Below are positions 1-11,832 of a stretch of DNA of 64,000 nucleotides, one piece after another. The stretch spans positions 37,631,001-37,695,000 of the forward strand of contig CM074858.1 of NCBI GenBank assembly GCA_037501455.1. Reading direction: 5' to 3'. Position 1 is the stretch's first letter. Each line of letters opens with the position of its first letter. The notes under the pieces are model-generated. The model saw nothing but the letters and a program-made list of their open reading frames with translations. It was not told the origin of the DNA and searched no databases. Position numbers and translations under genes: made by a program. This DNA comes from Lantana camara. Taxonomy: Eukaryota > Streptophyta > Magnoliopsida > Lamiales > Verbenaceae.

Positions 1-1841
1 TCCACCCTGGAGAAGAACTGTACAAGAGAAGGCATAACATGTAATCGTGAGATACGACTCAATATGAAGCCACATAAAACGCACGGCATGCTTATGAGAT
101 GATGTAACATGTCATGAGATGATTCAATATGGAATAAAGCAAAAGGATGTCATGGAAGGGTGTGATCATGTTCATATGCTCAATTACTCACACGAATTCA
201 ATTCATATATCAAGCACAATTCAAACAATCAAACTTAAGCAAGTAAGAACCAAAGAGTGTCAAATAAGAGCATAATTATCAATTAATCAAGTATATACTC
301 CATATAAGTCACATACGGGAGCCAAGGAAGTGAAAGGAACGCAAGAAAAGAGGTTTTGGCAATTTTTGGCAAAAGGTGACAGTTTTTGGAAATGCGCATG
401 CTCAGGGAAAACTGGAATATCATAAGTTCTGTAAGTTGGAATTGAATTTTTCTTGTTGGATATAAAACTAGACATAAATACCTTTCCGATGGTATATGGC
501 TCTTTTTCTAGTTCAAAGTGAGAAGAAAATGCCGTAAGCTTGAAGTTAGGCTAGTACAGTTTTCTGGGAAAGTGGAGACACCTAAAATAATTGATTATAA
601 CTCACAAATGGGAAAACATATTGAGATTATTCCAATTAGAGGTCATTTTATACTTCAATAGGTTTCCAACGGTTCAAAAATCAAGTCAATCAGATTTCGT
701 ATGAGGGAGAAACGGCATTTACAAAATAGCCTAGAAACCCAAGCGGGCGTTTGGAATTTGAACTGGGTGGCCACACGGGCGTTTGGGAAGGCTCGGGTTG
801 AGGCAGTAGGTTCGTAAACGGGCATTTGGTGATTGAACTAAGGGCCCAAACGGGCGTTTGGGGAGCCGCGGGGCAAAAAATAACAGGGGAAAACAGGGGG
901 GTTCACGGGAATGGCTCCCAAGCACACTTCAACCCCAAACCAAAGCATCAAACACACTAAAAACAATCACATAACATGTATATAACTCAAATATACCATT
1001 TAGGCCACATATAATCCAAGGAAACATACTTTCATCATCCAAAACTCATCTATCAAACCCATAAGAGTACTATGATCATATATGCTCCATGTTTCTTGAA
1101 CTCAAGTTAAATATGCATGAAACCAACTCACAATTAACATACATGCTTCAATTTAAGTCATGAAATTCAAAGAATCATAAAACCCTAATAAAGCTCCATG
1201 AATTCATCAAATATATGCATGATCTTACCTTGAAATTGGAGGAGATGAAGAAATGATGGAGATGATGAAATGGATGATGATGGATGTTTGGTTCTTCCTT
1301 CTATTCTCTTTCTTCTCCTTGGATCAATTGGATGTGTTTGAGTGAATGAAGATGAGAAAGGTGATGAGTGTGTGTTGTAGAGATATAGTGTGTGTTCTTG
1401 TGTGAGTCTTGTGTATAAGATATATTGTATGTAATATAGTTATAGATATATATCATATTTGTATAAAGTTAGATATTATGTATATTATATGTATATAATT
1501 ATCTTAGTGCTTATTATTATATACATATATAATGAATGTGTGAGTGTATTAGTGTAACATGAATATATGAATGTATATATGTATATAATGCATGTTGATA
1601 ATTAATTGCATGAATGAATGAGATTACAAAATATGTTATAAGATGAAATGTATAAATTATGCATATGTTAGAAAATGAATTAAAATGAAATAGCAATTAA
1701 ATAAATACATAGGCAATTAGACAATTAATCACATAATCCACTTAGTCACATAATTCAATTAAGCACGCTTAACAGTTCTAACTCTCAAACTCACACGTGT
1801 GGCGCGCGTACCTGAATAAGTTGAACATGTGAGGCGTTACA
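1..1841 (-). repeat. Element A left (3') LTR, partial
   Basis: Positions 1-1080 match 6534-7600 and positions 1060-1841 match 17698-18452, with a few substitutions and small indels. The LTR ends GGCGTTACA at 1841, next to the polypurine tract. It contains a cluster of near-palindromic units at 739-861 (see findings) and an AT-rich part at 1380-1740 with many TATA-like words. No gene seen. Confidence 0.85.
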
Positions 1842-1857
1842 ACCTCTCCCCCTTAAA
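1842..1857 (-). other. Polypurine tract of element A
   Basis: Read on the minus strand this is a TTTTAAGGGGGAGAGGT purine run directly abutting the 3' LTR, the normal plus-strand primer for reverse transcription. The same run precedes the 3' LTR of element B. Confidence 0.75.
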
Positions 1858-2078
1858 ATGGACCTGTCCTCAGGTCCACCGCCTCGAGTTCTGGACTCTT
1901 AAGCAACTCTCCCGGGTTCATCCCACCTGGGTTAGCAACTCCCCGTCAGGGATTAGTTCGAAAAAGGTCTTGAAGTAACAAAGGGTCTTCAATTGCTGTG
2001 AGTCACGACCCTTAACTCACCGGAACTACTCACTCAAAAACTAAACTGTCGCAAGACCAACTAAACAAGTAGCAAACA

Positions 2079-2196
2079 ACAACAAGAGAGCCCCGTCTCT
2101 CAAACAAGTAAAGAGAGAACCCCCGTCTCTCAAACAAACAGCGAGAGAACCCCGTCTCTCGAACGAACAATGAGAGAACCCCGTCTCTCAAACACA
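2079..2196. repeat. Four-copy tandem hairpin array in element A
   Basis: Four units of about 29-30 bp each contain GAGAGA-ACCCCG-TCTCTC, so each can fold into a 6-bp stem. The inverted counterpart is at 22551-22653 in element B, again just inside the 3' LTR. Confidence 0.8.
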
Positions 2197-5094
2197 AAGA
2201 AAGATAAACTCTAAACACAACACAAAAGAGCTCACCACCCCAAGGCAAAAAGCAAGCACCAACACACAAAATATAGTCACGTTACACTCAAGCACACAAG
2301 AAGCAATTAATACAACAACGATCAAAGTACTAATCATCATGAAATTATTCTAGGTCAAGTTAAGTGTATGCATATGCCATGAATGTCTGATGTACCGTTC
2401 ACCGTTGATCGGGAATCTTCCATGATGGTGATCTGACTCGACATTTAATTGGTCCTTGGAGATCCCTCTACCTTTAACATTATACTTTGAAATGCCCGAT
2501 GTGATCTACACTTCAATGTCCACCCAAATTTATTATTTTTTTTTTTCTCTACCATCAACTTTTCTTTTCTCATGAATGCCACGGTCTGAAGTTCCCTTCT
2601 TGAGTGGGCACTTGATCTTAATCCAATCCACCCATCCTTCACTACGGACTATACTCAGCCTTCTCGGATGCTAGAGCTAGTCTCAAATCCTAAAAGTATT
2701 CCTGGTCCATTATGGAAAACAACTGATGAATCGGTATCCTGTCTTGTTCATGTGGTATTGCCTCGTAGATCATCCACTTCCATCGCTCGGTTGAATTAAA
2801 TCTCACTTTGTCCCTTTTTGAGATATGATAATTTAATCGACTTTTCTTATCCAATATCTTCCTTGTTAATCCTTGCCAATTTCTTCTTAATCCCATCAAC
2901 TTCACGGTATAAAGTATATTACTCGAAGCACCATTTTTAATCTTAGAAGATTAAGTTAGTCAATGTCCCATAATAAGAAACTCACGCATTGATCTTATAG
3001 TCGAGGTTACCATCAATCATCCTTTTTCTCCGTCTTGTCCTCTTTAGTTCTTAGCTTTCTTTGCATTCCCAACTTCATCTCCTATAGTATCTAAATATTA
3101 TCCTCGAAGTTCATCCTCTTCGGGTTTGGGGTTGCATCTAATGTCAGAACTCCCATCTCATCTCTTACCACTTTTATCGAATTCTCGTTACTTGCTAACT
3201 TTTAAATTTTCATCGTTCCTTCCGAGAGTGACCCATTGGAGTATGATTGTGATCCTAATTTATTTCCCAGTCAGGCTCTCCCCCTTAAAAGCTCTATTCC
3301 CAATTCTTTGAACTTGTTTTATCACCCATGGGATAGAAAATCCCCAACTCCTTTAGCTTTGCTTCCCCGATCCGGTGATCTCACTTACAATCACTTTGAA
3401 ATGATTAGTGAGGATAATAAGTCACTTCTCTCGTTCCCATTCTCCTATTTCAAATTCCAAAATCCCTTAAGATTCCATTTTGTTCGATTCATTACAACCC
3501 CGAAATTCTTCCTTTCTTGATCTCATATAACTTGATAAGACTTATTCTTGATGAACGTGATGGAGTGGATTTTCCTATCAAGCAAACATCAAGCTATGCA
3601 TGCCGGGTAAAAATGCTCGATGCATGTACCACATTTAGGACAATCAAGGTATGCATCATATTAGGACAATTATTTCAGTTAAATGAATATAAAGCGGGAT
3701 TAAAAATTAACATGATGTATGATGCACGTGCCATGAATGCAAGTACCTTTCACCGTAGTGGCAATATTTAGCTCGACAAATTGATTCTTTGTACTCGGAC
3801 CCATCGACCACTTCTTGTATACCCACGGTCTTCTAGCTTCCTTAATTCTTCTTGTATCCACTCGTGTGCCCAAAATCCAGAGGCCAGGTTGAGTTCCAAG
3901 TTCTCTACGCCTGAGCCTCTCGGTATATTAATTCTTCCCAAAATCGACTCTAAATTCCCATGGTTCCGTGTACCTCTTGTGGGCTCCCAAGATCCAAGTT
4001 GTCATAAAACTCAATCCTTCTATTTCCGCGAAACTAGCCTCTTGAGTCTTTCCATATGCCGAACTTAAATGTCAATTAGGTTATCTTGCCTCCCCATGGC
4101 TTCCAAATCTTTGGAGTTCTTTGAATCGACTTACATGTCTCCATGATCCGAAATTTTGTGATTCTTGAACATAATTTCTTCTTGATCAAATCCCTTTAAC
4201 TTTTCTCTCGTGAATTCAATTTAGTTGAATGACTCGTCCTCCTATAGTTTACACTTGAGCACATAATTTCCTTCCAAATGCTATTTGTCTGTCTTTATCG
4301 TGTCTCTTTGTTGTTTCATATCTTCCATAATGTGGTACTCACCACGTTGATTAGTTTTCTCTAATCCTTCTCTTCTTCATATCTCTTGCGTCATATTATG
4401 AATCCCCGAATAAAACTTCCTTGTTCCAACCTTGAAGGGTTCCAATGGACAAGAAACTTCAACTTCCACCGAACCTTGAACTTAAATACCAATCCAAATA
4501 TCTTGCTTATCCCCTTCATGAATCCAGCTATATAATCTTCGTAGAGTAGGCATGTATGTTGATATAGTGGATTGTGTACATCACACGTCCCACGATCATC
4601 TCATCAAATCCCTACCAACAGCAATAGAACCCATAGGTTATTCCCATATACGGAGTCTTCTATTCCGGATCTTACCCTTCAGATCTCCAATCACTTCCCT
4701 TGCCTTGAGAAGCATGATTTATTATCCATGCCAAGTCTTCTCCCAAAATGTAATTTCCATTTCAAGCCCGAGCTTCTAACTTATAGTGTTGTCATGAAGA
4801 TCACCAATCACCCGAATCCTTCTTAACCTCCGGAGCCTTCTTCAATCACCCATGTCCGTAAAGAGTACTTGTGCCAAGTAGTTGTGATCGTAGGGATTGG
4901 CCGTGGTTTAATATTATAGTAATATCCTACTATTCACAACTCAATTCAAATAATGCATGCCGGTTAGTAAATGCATATGATACATAATTAGCATCAAAGG
5001 CAGGTATTGATGCAAAATGTCACACAGAATTCAACAAAATTTACTCGACCTAAACTTGACATAACACGACGCTAAAGACCCCGGTTTTACAACC

Positions 5095-5108
5095 GGGCTC
5101 TGAAACCA
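5095..5108 (-). other. Primer binding site of element A (degenerate)
   Basis: On the minus strand this reads TGGTTTCAGAGCCC, one base off the initiator-tRNA-Met complement TGGTATCAGAGCC. It lies 8 bases inside the 5' LTR. Neighbouring bases match the equivalent site of element C (59224-59237), including the CGGTT that follows. Confidence 0.7.
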
Positions 5109-5116
5109 CCTTAGGA

Positions 5117-7604
5117 TGTAGCACCCGGGACGATAGGCACCACATCCCCCGCACTACAAGTCTAGTCCACACGTGAAATTGATGATCCAGCATGAACCGG
5201 ACTCACAGCGAACGGGTGACAAAAATAAAAAAACAACTCCTTGGCTAGGCGAAATCTAACCCTGTACCAATTAATTCAACAACCTGACAAGTGCAATGCG
5301 GAAGCAATAATCATTAACAAGAATTTCAATAATGGCTACAAGCCCAATAATTCCATTACATAAATTTAAATCCAACATGCATCCTAACAACGAGTTCAAC
5401 TACTCATGCAACCTGTCCCGAAATAATATTCAATAATTTAATAATTCATAAGTCATGCGTTGGCTCACAGGCCTATTTAAATACATGATACCAATAAACA
5501 TAATAAAGGTGAAATGTGACTCGAGTGTACGTGGAAGACTTGAACAAATACTAAAACTTGACTCCCGCATAGCACAACTTGTAAGAAAACTGAGAAGTGG
5601 GGAAAAGAGGTATCAGTCTCTAGAAGACTGAGTGAGCAAGAGCTATACGTATATATAAAACATGCACATGCAAGTCATAAATCCCGAGCAAAGTTTTATT
5701 TAAACATAGTTCCTGAGAAGGGCAAGAAATAGATTAGCAATGCTCGGACTTTACGACTAATTCATATTAAATTCGTTAAGTTCGTAATGCATGAATAATC
5801 GTTATAGCTCGGCGAGTGAGCGTGCATTATCTCCAACCAAACTCCGAAAGTGTACAATGAACATGATTTAATGATTTGAATACGTGATCATACAATAAAT
5901 AATAATACATGCGGGCGTAAAACCTAGCCGTTTGGGCAATCCGTGTCCCGGCCTTCCCGCACGGTGTATAACGTAAACATGAATATGATCGGAAAACATT
6001 CCAACCTTCTCCCTCCGAAATGGTCGGGCCTGCAGACCTAACCATTTAACGTTAACGTGTCGAGACGAGGGCTCATGACTCCTACCTGCTCCTTTCAACT
6101 GGATTAACCACCGGCTCAAGAATATCCCGCCTTCCTGCCACCAAAGTCGCGTGAGGAAAATCTCAAAGGGTACTATGTGATAAGGGATTGCCCAATGGTC
6201 CGATGCCATACCGGTATCCAAGACCACATTTCCCCGGGCCCAATAACGTGAACGTGAAGTGCGTTATCTCACCAAAACATTTCAATTCGTTAGAAGATTT
6301 CAATACATTTCATTTCAAATGATTCAATCCTTGAAAACATTTACTCTATAAGAATTTACTCGATGATTTTGCTTGCAAACGATATATAGATATATACATA
6401 GGAATTTGGCCAAAACATATCACATAAGGGTTATGGGGATTTAATACATAACTAGAACAAAAACACCCTCACCTGGAATACCACGAGACAAGGAACATGA
6501 ATAATATGGGTGCCTATTCGATCCGGAAGTCTCCACCCTGGAGAAGAACTGTACAAGAGAAGGTATAAAGTGTACTCGTGAGATACGACTCAATATGAAG
6601 CCACATAAGATGCACGCCATGCTTATGAGATGATATAACATGTCATGAGATGATTCAATATGGAATAAAGCATAAGGATGTCATGGAAGGGTGTGATCAT
6701 GTTCATATGCTCAATTACTCACACGAATTCAATTCATATATCAAGCACAATTCAAACAATCAAACTTAAGCAAGTAAGAACCAAAGAGTGTCAAATAAGA
6801 GAATAATTATCAATTAATCAAGTATATACTCCATATAAGTCACATACGGGAGCCAAGGAAGTGAAAGGAACGCAAGAAAAGAGGTTTTGGCAATGTTTGG
6901 CAAAAGGTGACAGTTTTTGGAAATGCGCATGCTGAGGGAAAACTGGAATATCTTAAGTTCTATAAGTTGGAATTGGGTTTTTCTTATTGTATATAAAACT
7001 AGACACAAAGACCTTTCCGATGGTATATAGCTCGTTTTCTAGTTCAATGTGAGGAGAAAATGGCGTAAGCTTGAAGTTAGGCTAGTACAGTTTTCCGGGA
7101 AAGTGGAGACACCTAACATAATTGATTATAACTCACAAATGGGAAAACATATTGAGATGATTCCAATTGGAGTTGTTTTAGACTTCAAGAGGTTTACAAC
7201 GGTTCAAAAATCAAGTCAATCGGAGTTCGTATGAGGAAGAAACGGCATTTACAAAATAGCCTAGAAACCCAAACGGGCGTTTGGAATTTGAACTGGGCGG
7301 CCACACGGGCGTTTGGGAAGGCTCGGGTTGAGGTACTAGGTTTGTAAACGGGCGTTTGGTGATTGAACTAAGGGCCCAAACGGGCGTTTGGGGAGCCGCT
7401 GGGCGAAAAACAACAGGGGAAAACAGGGGGGTTCACGGGAATGGCTTCCAAGCACACTTCAACCCCAAACCAAAGCATCAAACACACTAAAAACAATCAC
7501 ATAACATGTATATAACTTAAATATACCATTTAGGCCACATATAATCCAAGGAAACATACTTTGATCATCCAAAACTCATCTATCAAACCCAGAAGAGTAC
7601 TATG
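5117..7604 (-). repeat. Element A right (5') LTR, outer part before Copia insertion
   Basis: Starts TGTAGCACCC at 5117. Positions 6534-7604 duplicate the window start (1-1080). The near-palindrome cluster recurs at 7269-7391. The last five bases, CTATG (7600-7604), are the target-site duplication of the Copia element. The distal part resumes at 17698. No gene seen. Confidence 0.85.
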
Positions 7605-8749
7605 TGTTAGGAATAGTGCCCTAGAAAGCCGATTGTATATCCGCTTTGTGTTTTTCCTTATTGTAATCACAGACAATCTTTGAATGAAATAACGAATTGA
7701 GGCAACACTTCTTTATATGCTCTTGTTTGGTATGCGTTTACTTTATCTGTGCATGTATGAGAACTCCCCTAATCCTGATGACTTTAGGACTCTACCATTT
7801 AGGTGAAATGGTTCATGAAACGAGCCCTATATCACATAAGTCATGATTAGTAAAATACTCTAAGCCGATGAGTCCTACAGACAGTGGGAGTGTCAACCTG
7901 ACTCCTCTAAGGCTTGCTTGTGGGATCATGCCCTTAAGAAGGACCACCTTGTTTCATGGAGGTGCAAAGTGTATAGTTGATACGTGCGTGATACATGAGG
8001 GTGCTTACTTTAATAAGTAAGTTCACTGAGGTGCCCCGTGTGAGAACATTCCTAAATGGGAAAGGAAGTTTCTATTTTAGGAAATAGAAACTTCCAGATT
8101 AGGAAATATCTCATGAGTCATTGATGTGATTAATTACCCCTTAGACTTGAGGTTTCTTGTCACTTTATGAATTAACTATGTAGTCTTAGGTATAAGCTTT
8201 AAAGGGTGTCGCCTTAGACAACTGATTCAAGGCTTATGCTGGGGCTGCACAAGTGATTCATGAAAGTGAATGAGAATCAAGAAAGGACCTACACTTGCAT
8301 TTGCAAGGTGATCTCTTATTGTGTAAGTCATTCATATGCCATATGGAGTCCTTGGCCAAGGTAGTAGATCAAGACATCAAGAAAAGGGTTTCTTGGATTG
8401 AGATCAAATGGATATGAAATGCACTTAGCTTTAAGACCGGATTATTAGGGTTCTGATTATTCCCTTACCCTAGATATTGGTTGAGAGATAGTAAGTAGGA
8501 GGATTGTATCTCACATAAATCAATGACTTAAAGGTTTTGTCGAATCCGAACATTCCAATTCAGCTAGGGGTTAAACACATGTTGCTAGACTATGGTCGTT
8601 TAATCTGTGGACTGATTAATTAATTAGTGAATTAATTAATTAGGGTCACTGCTAATTGAATTGAGAACCTAGAGGGTCACACACAACAACTTGGTTACAT
8701 GAGTTGAGGCTTTAAAATGATTAAACGAGTTAATCGGGCCAAAGGGTTC

Positions 8750-8822
8750 CACACGTGTGAAATCACACGTGTGGGTCACGTGCGTGACACGTGTCCTTCA
8801 TGGACACGTGTGCATGTGCGTG
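8750..8822 (+). promoter_or_regulatory. Cluster of ACGTG palindromes in the Copia U3
   Basis: Two CACACGTGTG palindromes (8750-8759, 8764-8773), a TCACGTG (8776-8782), a GACACGTGTC (8786-8795) and a GGACACGTGTGC (8802-8813) lie within 73 bp. ACGTG cores are G-box/ABRE-type sites for plant bZIP and bHLH factors (established knowledge). Use by this LTR is inferred. The 3' LTR copy is at 16898-16970, with the second box changed from CACACG to CACATG. Confidence 0.6.
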
Positions 8823-9151
8823 AATAATTATTTGGTGATTAAATAATTAATTTGTTAATTATTTAATACACTTTGGTTTAATTTTGAATTAAAAAGAAAG
8901 TCTTATTTTGGAGAAAAATAATTCAGTTAATTAATTATGAATTAATTAATTAGATAAAAATAAGTTATTTATTTTAAATAAATAAAGTATAAAATTATCC
9001 AAAAATAGTTTGGATATTTTTAGCTCTCTTAAAGTTGATTTGAATTAGAATTCAAAGTCAAAGTTGGAAAATACTTGATGATCAAGTAATAGGAGAGAGA
9101 GGGACCAAATCCTTGCCCAACAACGATTGGGTTCGGCGTCCCTCTCCCTTA

Positions 9152-9180
9152 TCTATATATAGGGGAGCTCAAGCTCCCCT
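9152..9180 (+). promoter_or_regulatory. Copia LTR TATA box and adjoining hairpin
   Basis: CTATATATAG is followed at once by a perfect inverted repeat AGGGGAGCT-CA-AGCTCCCCT (9161-9180), which spans the region where transcription should start, about 25-35 bp after the TATA box. The same arrangement is in the 3' LTR at 17301-17329. Confidence 0.65.
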
Positions 9181-9551
9181 TTAGAGCTAATTAGCAATTC
9201 TTTTGGTTCGTGTGTTGAACACCTTCCTTTCTCCAAGATCAAATAAACCCTAGGTTAAGCCTAAACACTAACTAGAGAACTAGCATCCTTACTAGTTAGA
9301 TTGTGATCAAGTTGGTGGACTATCTCTAGAGAGCTTCAAGTTAGAAGTTTGAAGATTCGAGCTTTACCAAGGAGAGGGGATCAAGCCGCGAGAAGAGCGT
9401 TCTTGGGTGGCTTGAAACGCTTCAAGAAAGAATAAAAGAAAAGTAAGTTTTCTAACTCTACGAATTTGGATACACGATTGTGAGTCCAAGATCCTTTTAT
9501 TGGAAAAAATTTTTAAATTCCGCTGCTTTCTGATTCGTGTTTTCCAACAAG

Positions 9552-9565
9552 TGGTATCAGAGCCA
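9552..9565 (+). other. Copia primer binding site
   Basis: TGGTATCAGAGCCA, complementary to the 3' end of initiator tRNA-Met, two bases after the 5' LTR. Confidence 0.95.
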
Positions 9566-9834
9566 CCTCGTTAATAGTGTTTCTGATTCGTCTCAACTAT
9601 TCTGAATTTGGTAGAAATTCTTAGGCTTAGATGCGAATTAGGTATTCATGAGTTCTTTTAGAAAGCCTGAAATACGAAACTGTAACTTTTCCTGAATTTC
9701 TAAAACTGTTTTCTCAAATCGTGTTTTTGAAAATTGTTTTAGTTGAAATTTATCTAAATCGAATTTTAATTGAAAGGGGTTTTGGAGAAACCTAAAAAAA
9801 AGTACGAAACGAACACGAAATAGGACGAGCCTAG

Positions 9835-10125
9835 GCGTGCTAGCAAGTCGCACGCCCAGCCCGTCGCCACCGCCCAGCCCTCCCGCAACCGCGCCGAGGC
9901 GCGCCCGCTCGCGTGGGACAGCCGCCCGTACCGCCCTGCAACAGAGCGGGATGCCCTGCCCGAGACCGCCCGCCATCGGGCGGGCAATGCTGCGCGTGAC
10001 AAGCGCACGAGCCGCGCGCCCAGCGCGCGCACGCGGGCGGAAATTGCCGCACGCTGTGCGCACAGTTGGCACGCTCGCACGCGTCTGATGCCGCGCGGCG
10101 ATGCACTCCCTTGGGCGGGTGGTTT
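9835..10125. other. GC-rich island in the Copia leader
   Basis: CpG-dense, very GC-rich stretch with clear AT-rich shoulders. Overlapping open frames on both strands are what GC-rich DNA gives by chance. It contains a short strong stem, CCCGCC-ATCG-GGCGGG, near 9968-9984. Function unknown. Confidence 0.6.
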
Positions 10126-11306
10126 TGGGCCAATCTTCGTGTTTCGTGTTTCGCGTTTTCGGTCCTTGAAAATCCCGATTTAATTTTATTTTAATTTTAT
10201 CTTTTAAAATAAGTTTTGCTAAAATAAAATTATTTTAAAATTTTTGATTAAATTGGGATTTTTGAGAAATTAAAGCGATTTGGATTTTGGGAAAATTATG
10301 AACTTTATTTTCTGAAAATAATGAAAGAATAAAATTATTAATTTTGGAAATTAATTGGAATTTTATTGGTTTATTGTTTTTCAGGTTTTATTGAAAAGGC
10401 TCTTGAACAAGAATTGCATCTAAGTCGTATTTTAAGTCATTAGGACTTGAAACGAGAATTTTAATTTTTTGTCAATTTAAATTCTCGCAAGAGAATGTTA
10501 GGTGATCATGGGTTTAGACTTATGTATGGTTTTAATTTATGCACATGGATGGTTTAAATTGGGGTTGGAGCCCTATAGTTGCGTTTTTCAATTGAGGTTG
10601 GAGCCTCACTTATGTGCGTACTGTTATGTGATTTATTATGTGGCTTTCCATATTACTGTTTTTGAGGCCGGGGTATGCCCCGTGTAATTGTCTAAGGCCG
10701 ATATGAAGATTGAGCCTTATTACTTTATGTCTTTTTCCTTTTATTGTAATTTGAGAGTAGAGATAGGTGGTGAGGTTTTATTTTCATTTTGGAGACAATG
10801 CACCCATGGAGTAAGATGGACCACATTCAAATAACAAGGAGGCCATAAGTGAAGACCCCTCAAAATGTTAGGGAGGGGAATCTCAATTGTAAAAATGTAA
10901 TAGAGATAGGGCTCGTATTTTTTTACCGTTTTCCCTTATGTGATTTAAACTGTTTATGTGGCATGTATGTTAGAACTTGTGATTGTGGAGTGGCTCCCAC
11001 ATATCACGCATAAGATAGGTAGAACCCATGATCATTACATGTTAGCATCATGCTAGGACATGTTATCTGTTTATGTGCTTGTTTGAAATGCATTTAAGTG
11101 TACTTGCATTAATCAAGACTAATAAAATTGGATAACACATATGTTGGTGAGGTCGAACCGGACAACTCTCCGGTTGATTCGAAAATTCCCATTAAATATT
11201 AAGCTAATTTCGAACAAATAGGTATTTAATTCGAGATGCAAATTTTGAATTAAATTCCTAGCATTCCATCAATAGGTTTTAAGTTTAGTAAGTGAAACTA
11301 GTTATT

Positions 11307-11627
11307 GTCCGCGAGTCGTGGGATAGCAAGTGGAGCTTATTAGTTCTTAGTTACCTAATTGATCATTTTAAATGATCAATATTTCATGGTCAATTTTAGC
11401 AAAGGCGATGTCCGCGAGTCGTGGGTCGTTCGAACTAAATTTTGATCATGATCTTATGATTGATGGGTCTAGCTTAACGCCTAAGTAAATATGGATGTCG
11501 CACGAGTCGTGGGTCCATATTGAAAGATAGGTGATGCAAAAATAATTACTAAGAGTTCTAAAGGTGTTAGAATTGGTAAGTTGTACCTACCGAGTGTTCT
11601 TACTTAGAATGTCCGCGAGTCGTGGGT
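11307..11627 (+). repeat. Four spaced copies of GTCCGCGAGTCGTGGG in the leader
   Basis: Copies start at 11307, 11410, 11497 (variant GTCGCACGAGTCGTGGG) and 11611, with spacings of 103, 87 and 114 bp. The third copy is flanked by ATATGGA (11489-11495) and TCCATAT (11514-11520), a perfect 7-bp stem. The second has imperfect inverted flanks (CATGGTCAA against TTGATCATG). Confidence 0.75.
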
Positions 11628-11832
11628 TCGAGGTAAAATGCCTAGGATCTTAGTACCCATTGGGAAACGTGTTCCTCTTAGATCTTTGGGAATTATAGAT
11701 CTTTGAAAAACAGTGGGAGCTACATTAGATGAAAGACCTTATCTTTTGTATATCGTTATAATTCAGCATGCTCACTAGTTCTCTGTTTTACCATTTAGGT
11801 CGTAGATTCTGTGATTCTCTACGTGTTTTGAA

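Larger units (their letters stand above)
1842..5116 (-). other. Non-coding interior of element A
   Basis: The interior has only short, unrelated open frames and none resembles a retrotransposon domain. It carries a tandem hairpin array at 2079-2196. It also has short islands shared with the interior of element B: 2365-2405 matches 22285-22325 inverted (2 mismatches in 41), and 3718-3740 matches 20709-20731 inverted exactly. I see no gene. Confidence 0.7.
7605..9549 (+). repeat. Copia 5' LTR
   Basis: Begins TGTTAGGAATAG and ends TTTTCCAACA. Contains an ACGTG-palindrome cluster (8750-8822), a TATA box (9152-9160) and a hairpin directly after it. The non-LTR leader begins at 9550. Confidence 0.95.
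9550..11832 (+). other. Long untranslated leader of the Copia element
   Basis: These 2.28 kb between primer site and gag ATG hold no convincing gene. The leader has a sharply bounded GC-rich island at about 9835-10125 in otherwise AT-rich DNA, a U/A-rich middle, and four copies of a GTCCGCGAGTCGTGGG-like motif between 11307 and 11626. Long leaders are known in the BARE/Angela group. Confidence 0.8.

Noticed and set aside
2079..2196. Possible CRISPR-like repeat array
   Set aside because: Units are head-to-tail without unique spacers and lie inside a plant LTR element.
3126..4826. Several plus-strand frames of 60-95 codons in the interior of element A
   Set aside because: They run against the element's orientation, overlap one another, and have no domain or conserved start.
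9638..10133. Overlapping open frames on both strands in the GC-rich part of the Copia leader (up to 144 codons)
   Set aside because: Four frames overlap in both directions with Arg/Ala-rich translations, which is what GC-rich DNA gives by chance. There is no domain, and the frames lie in an untranslated leader.
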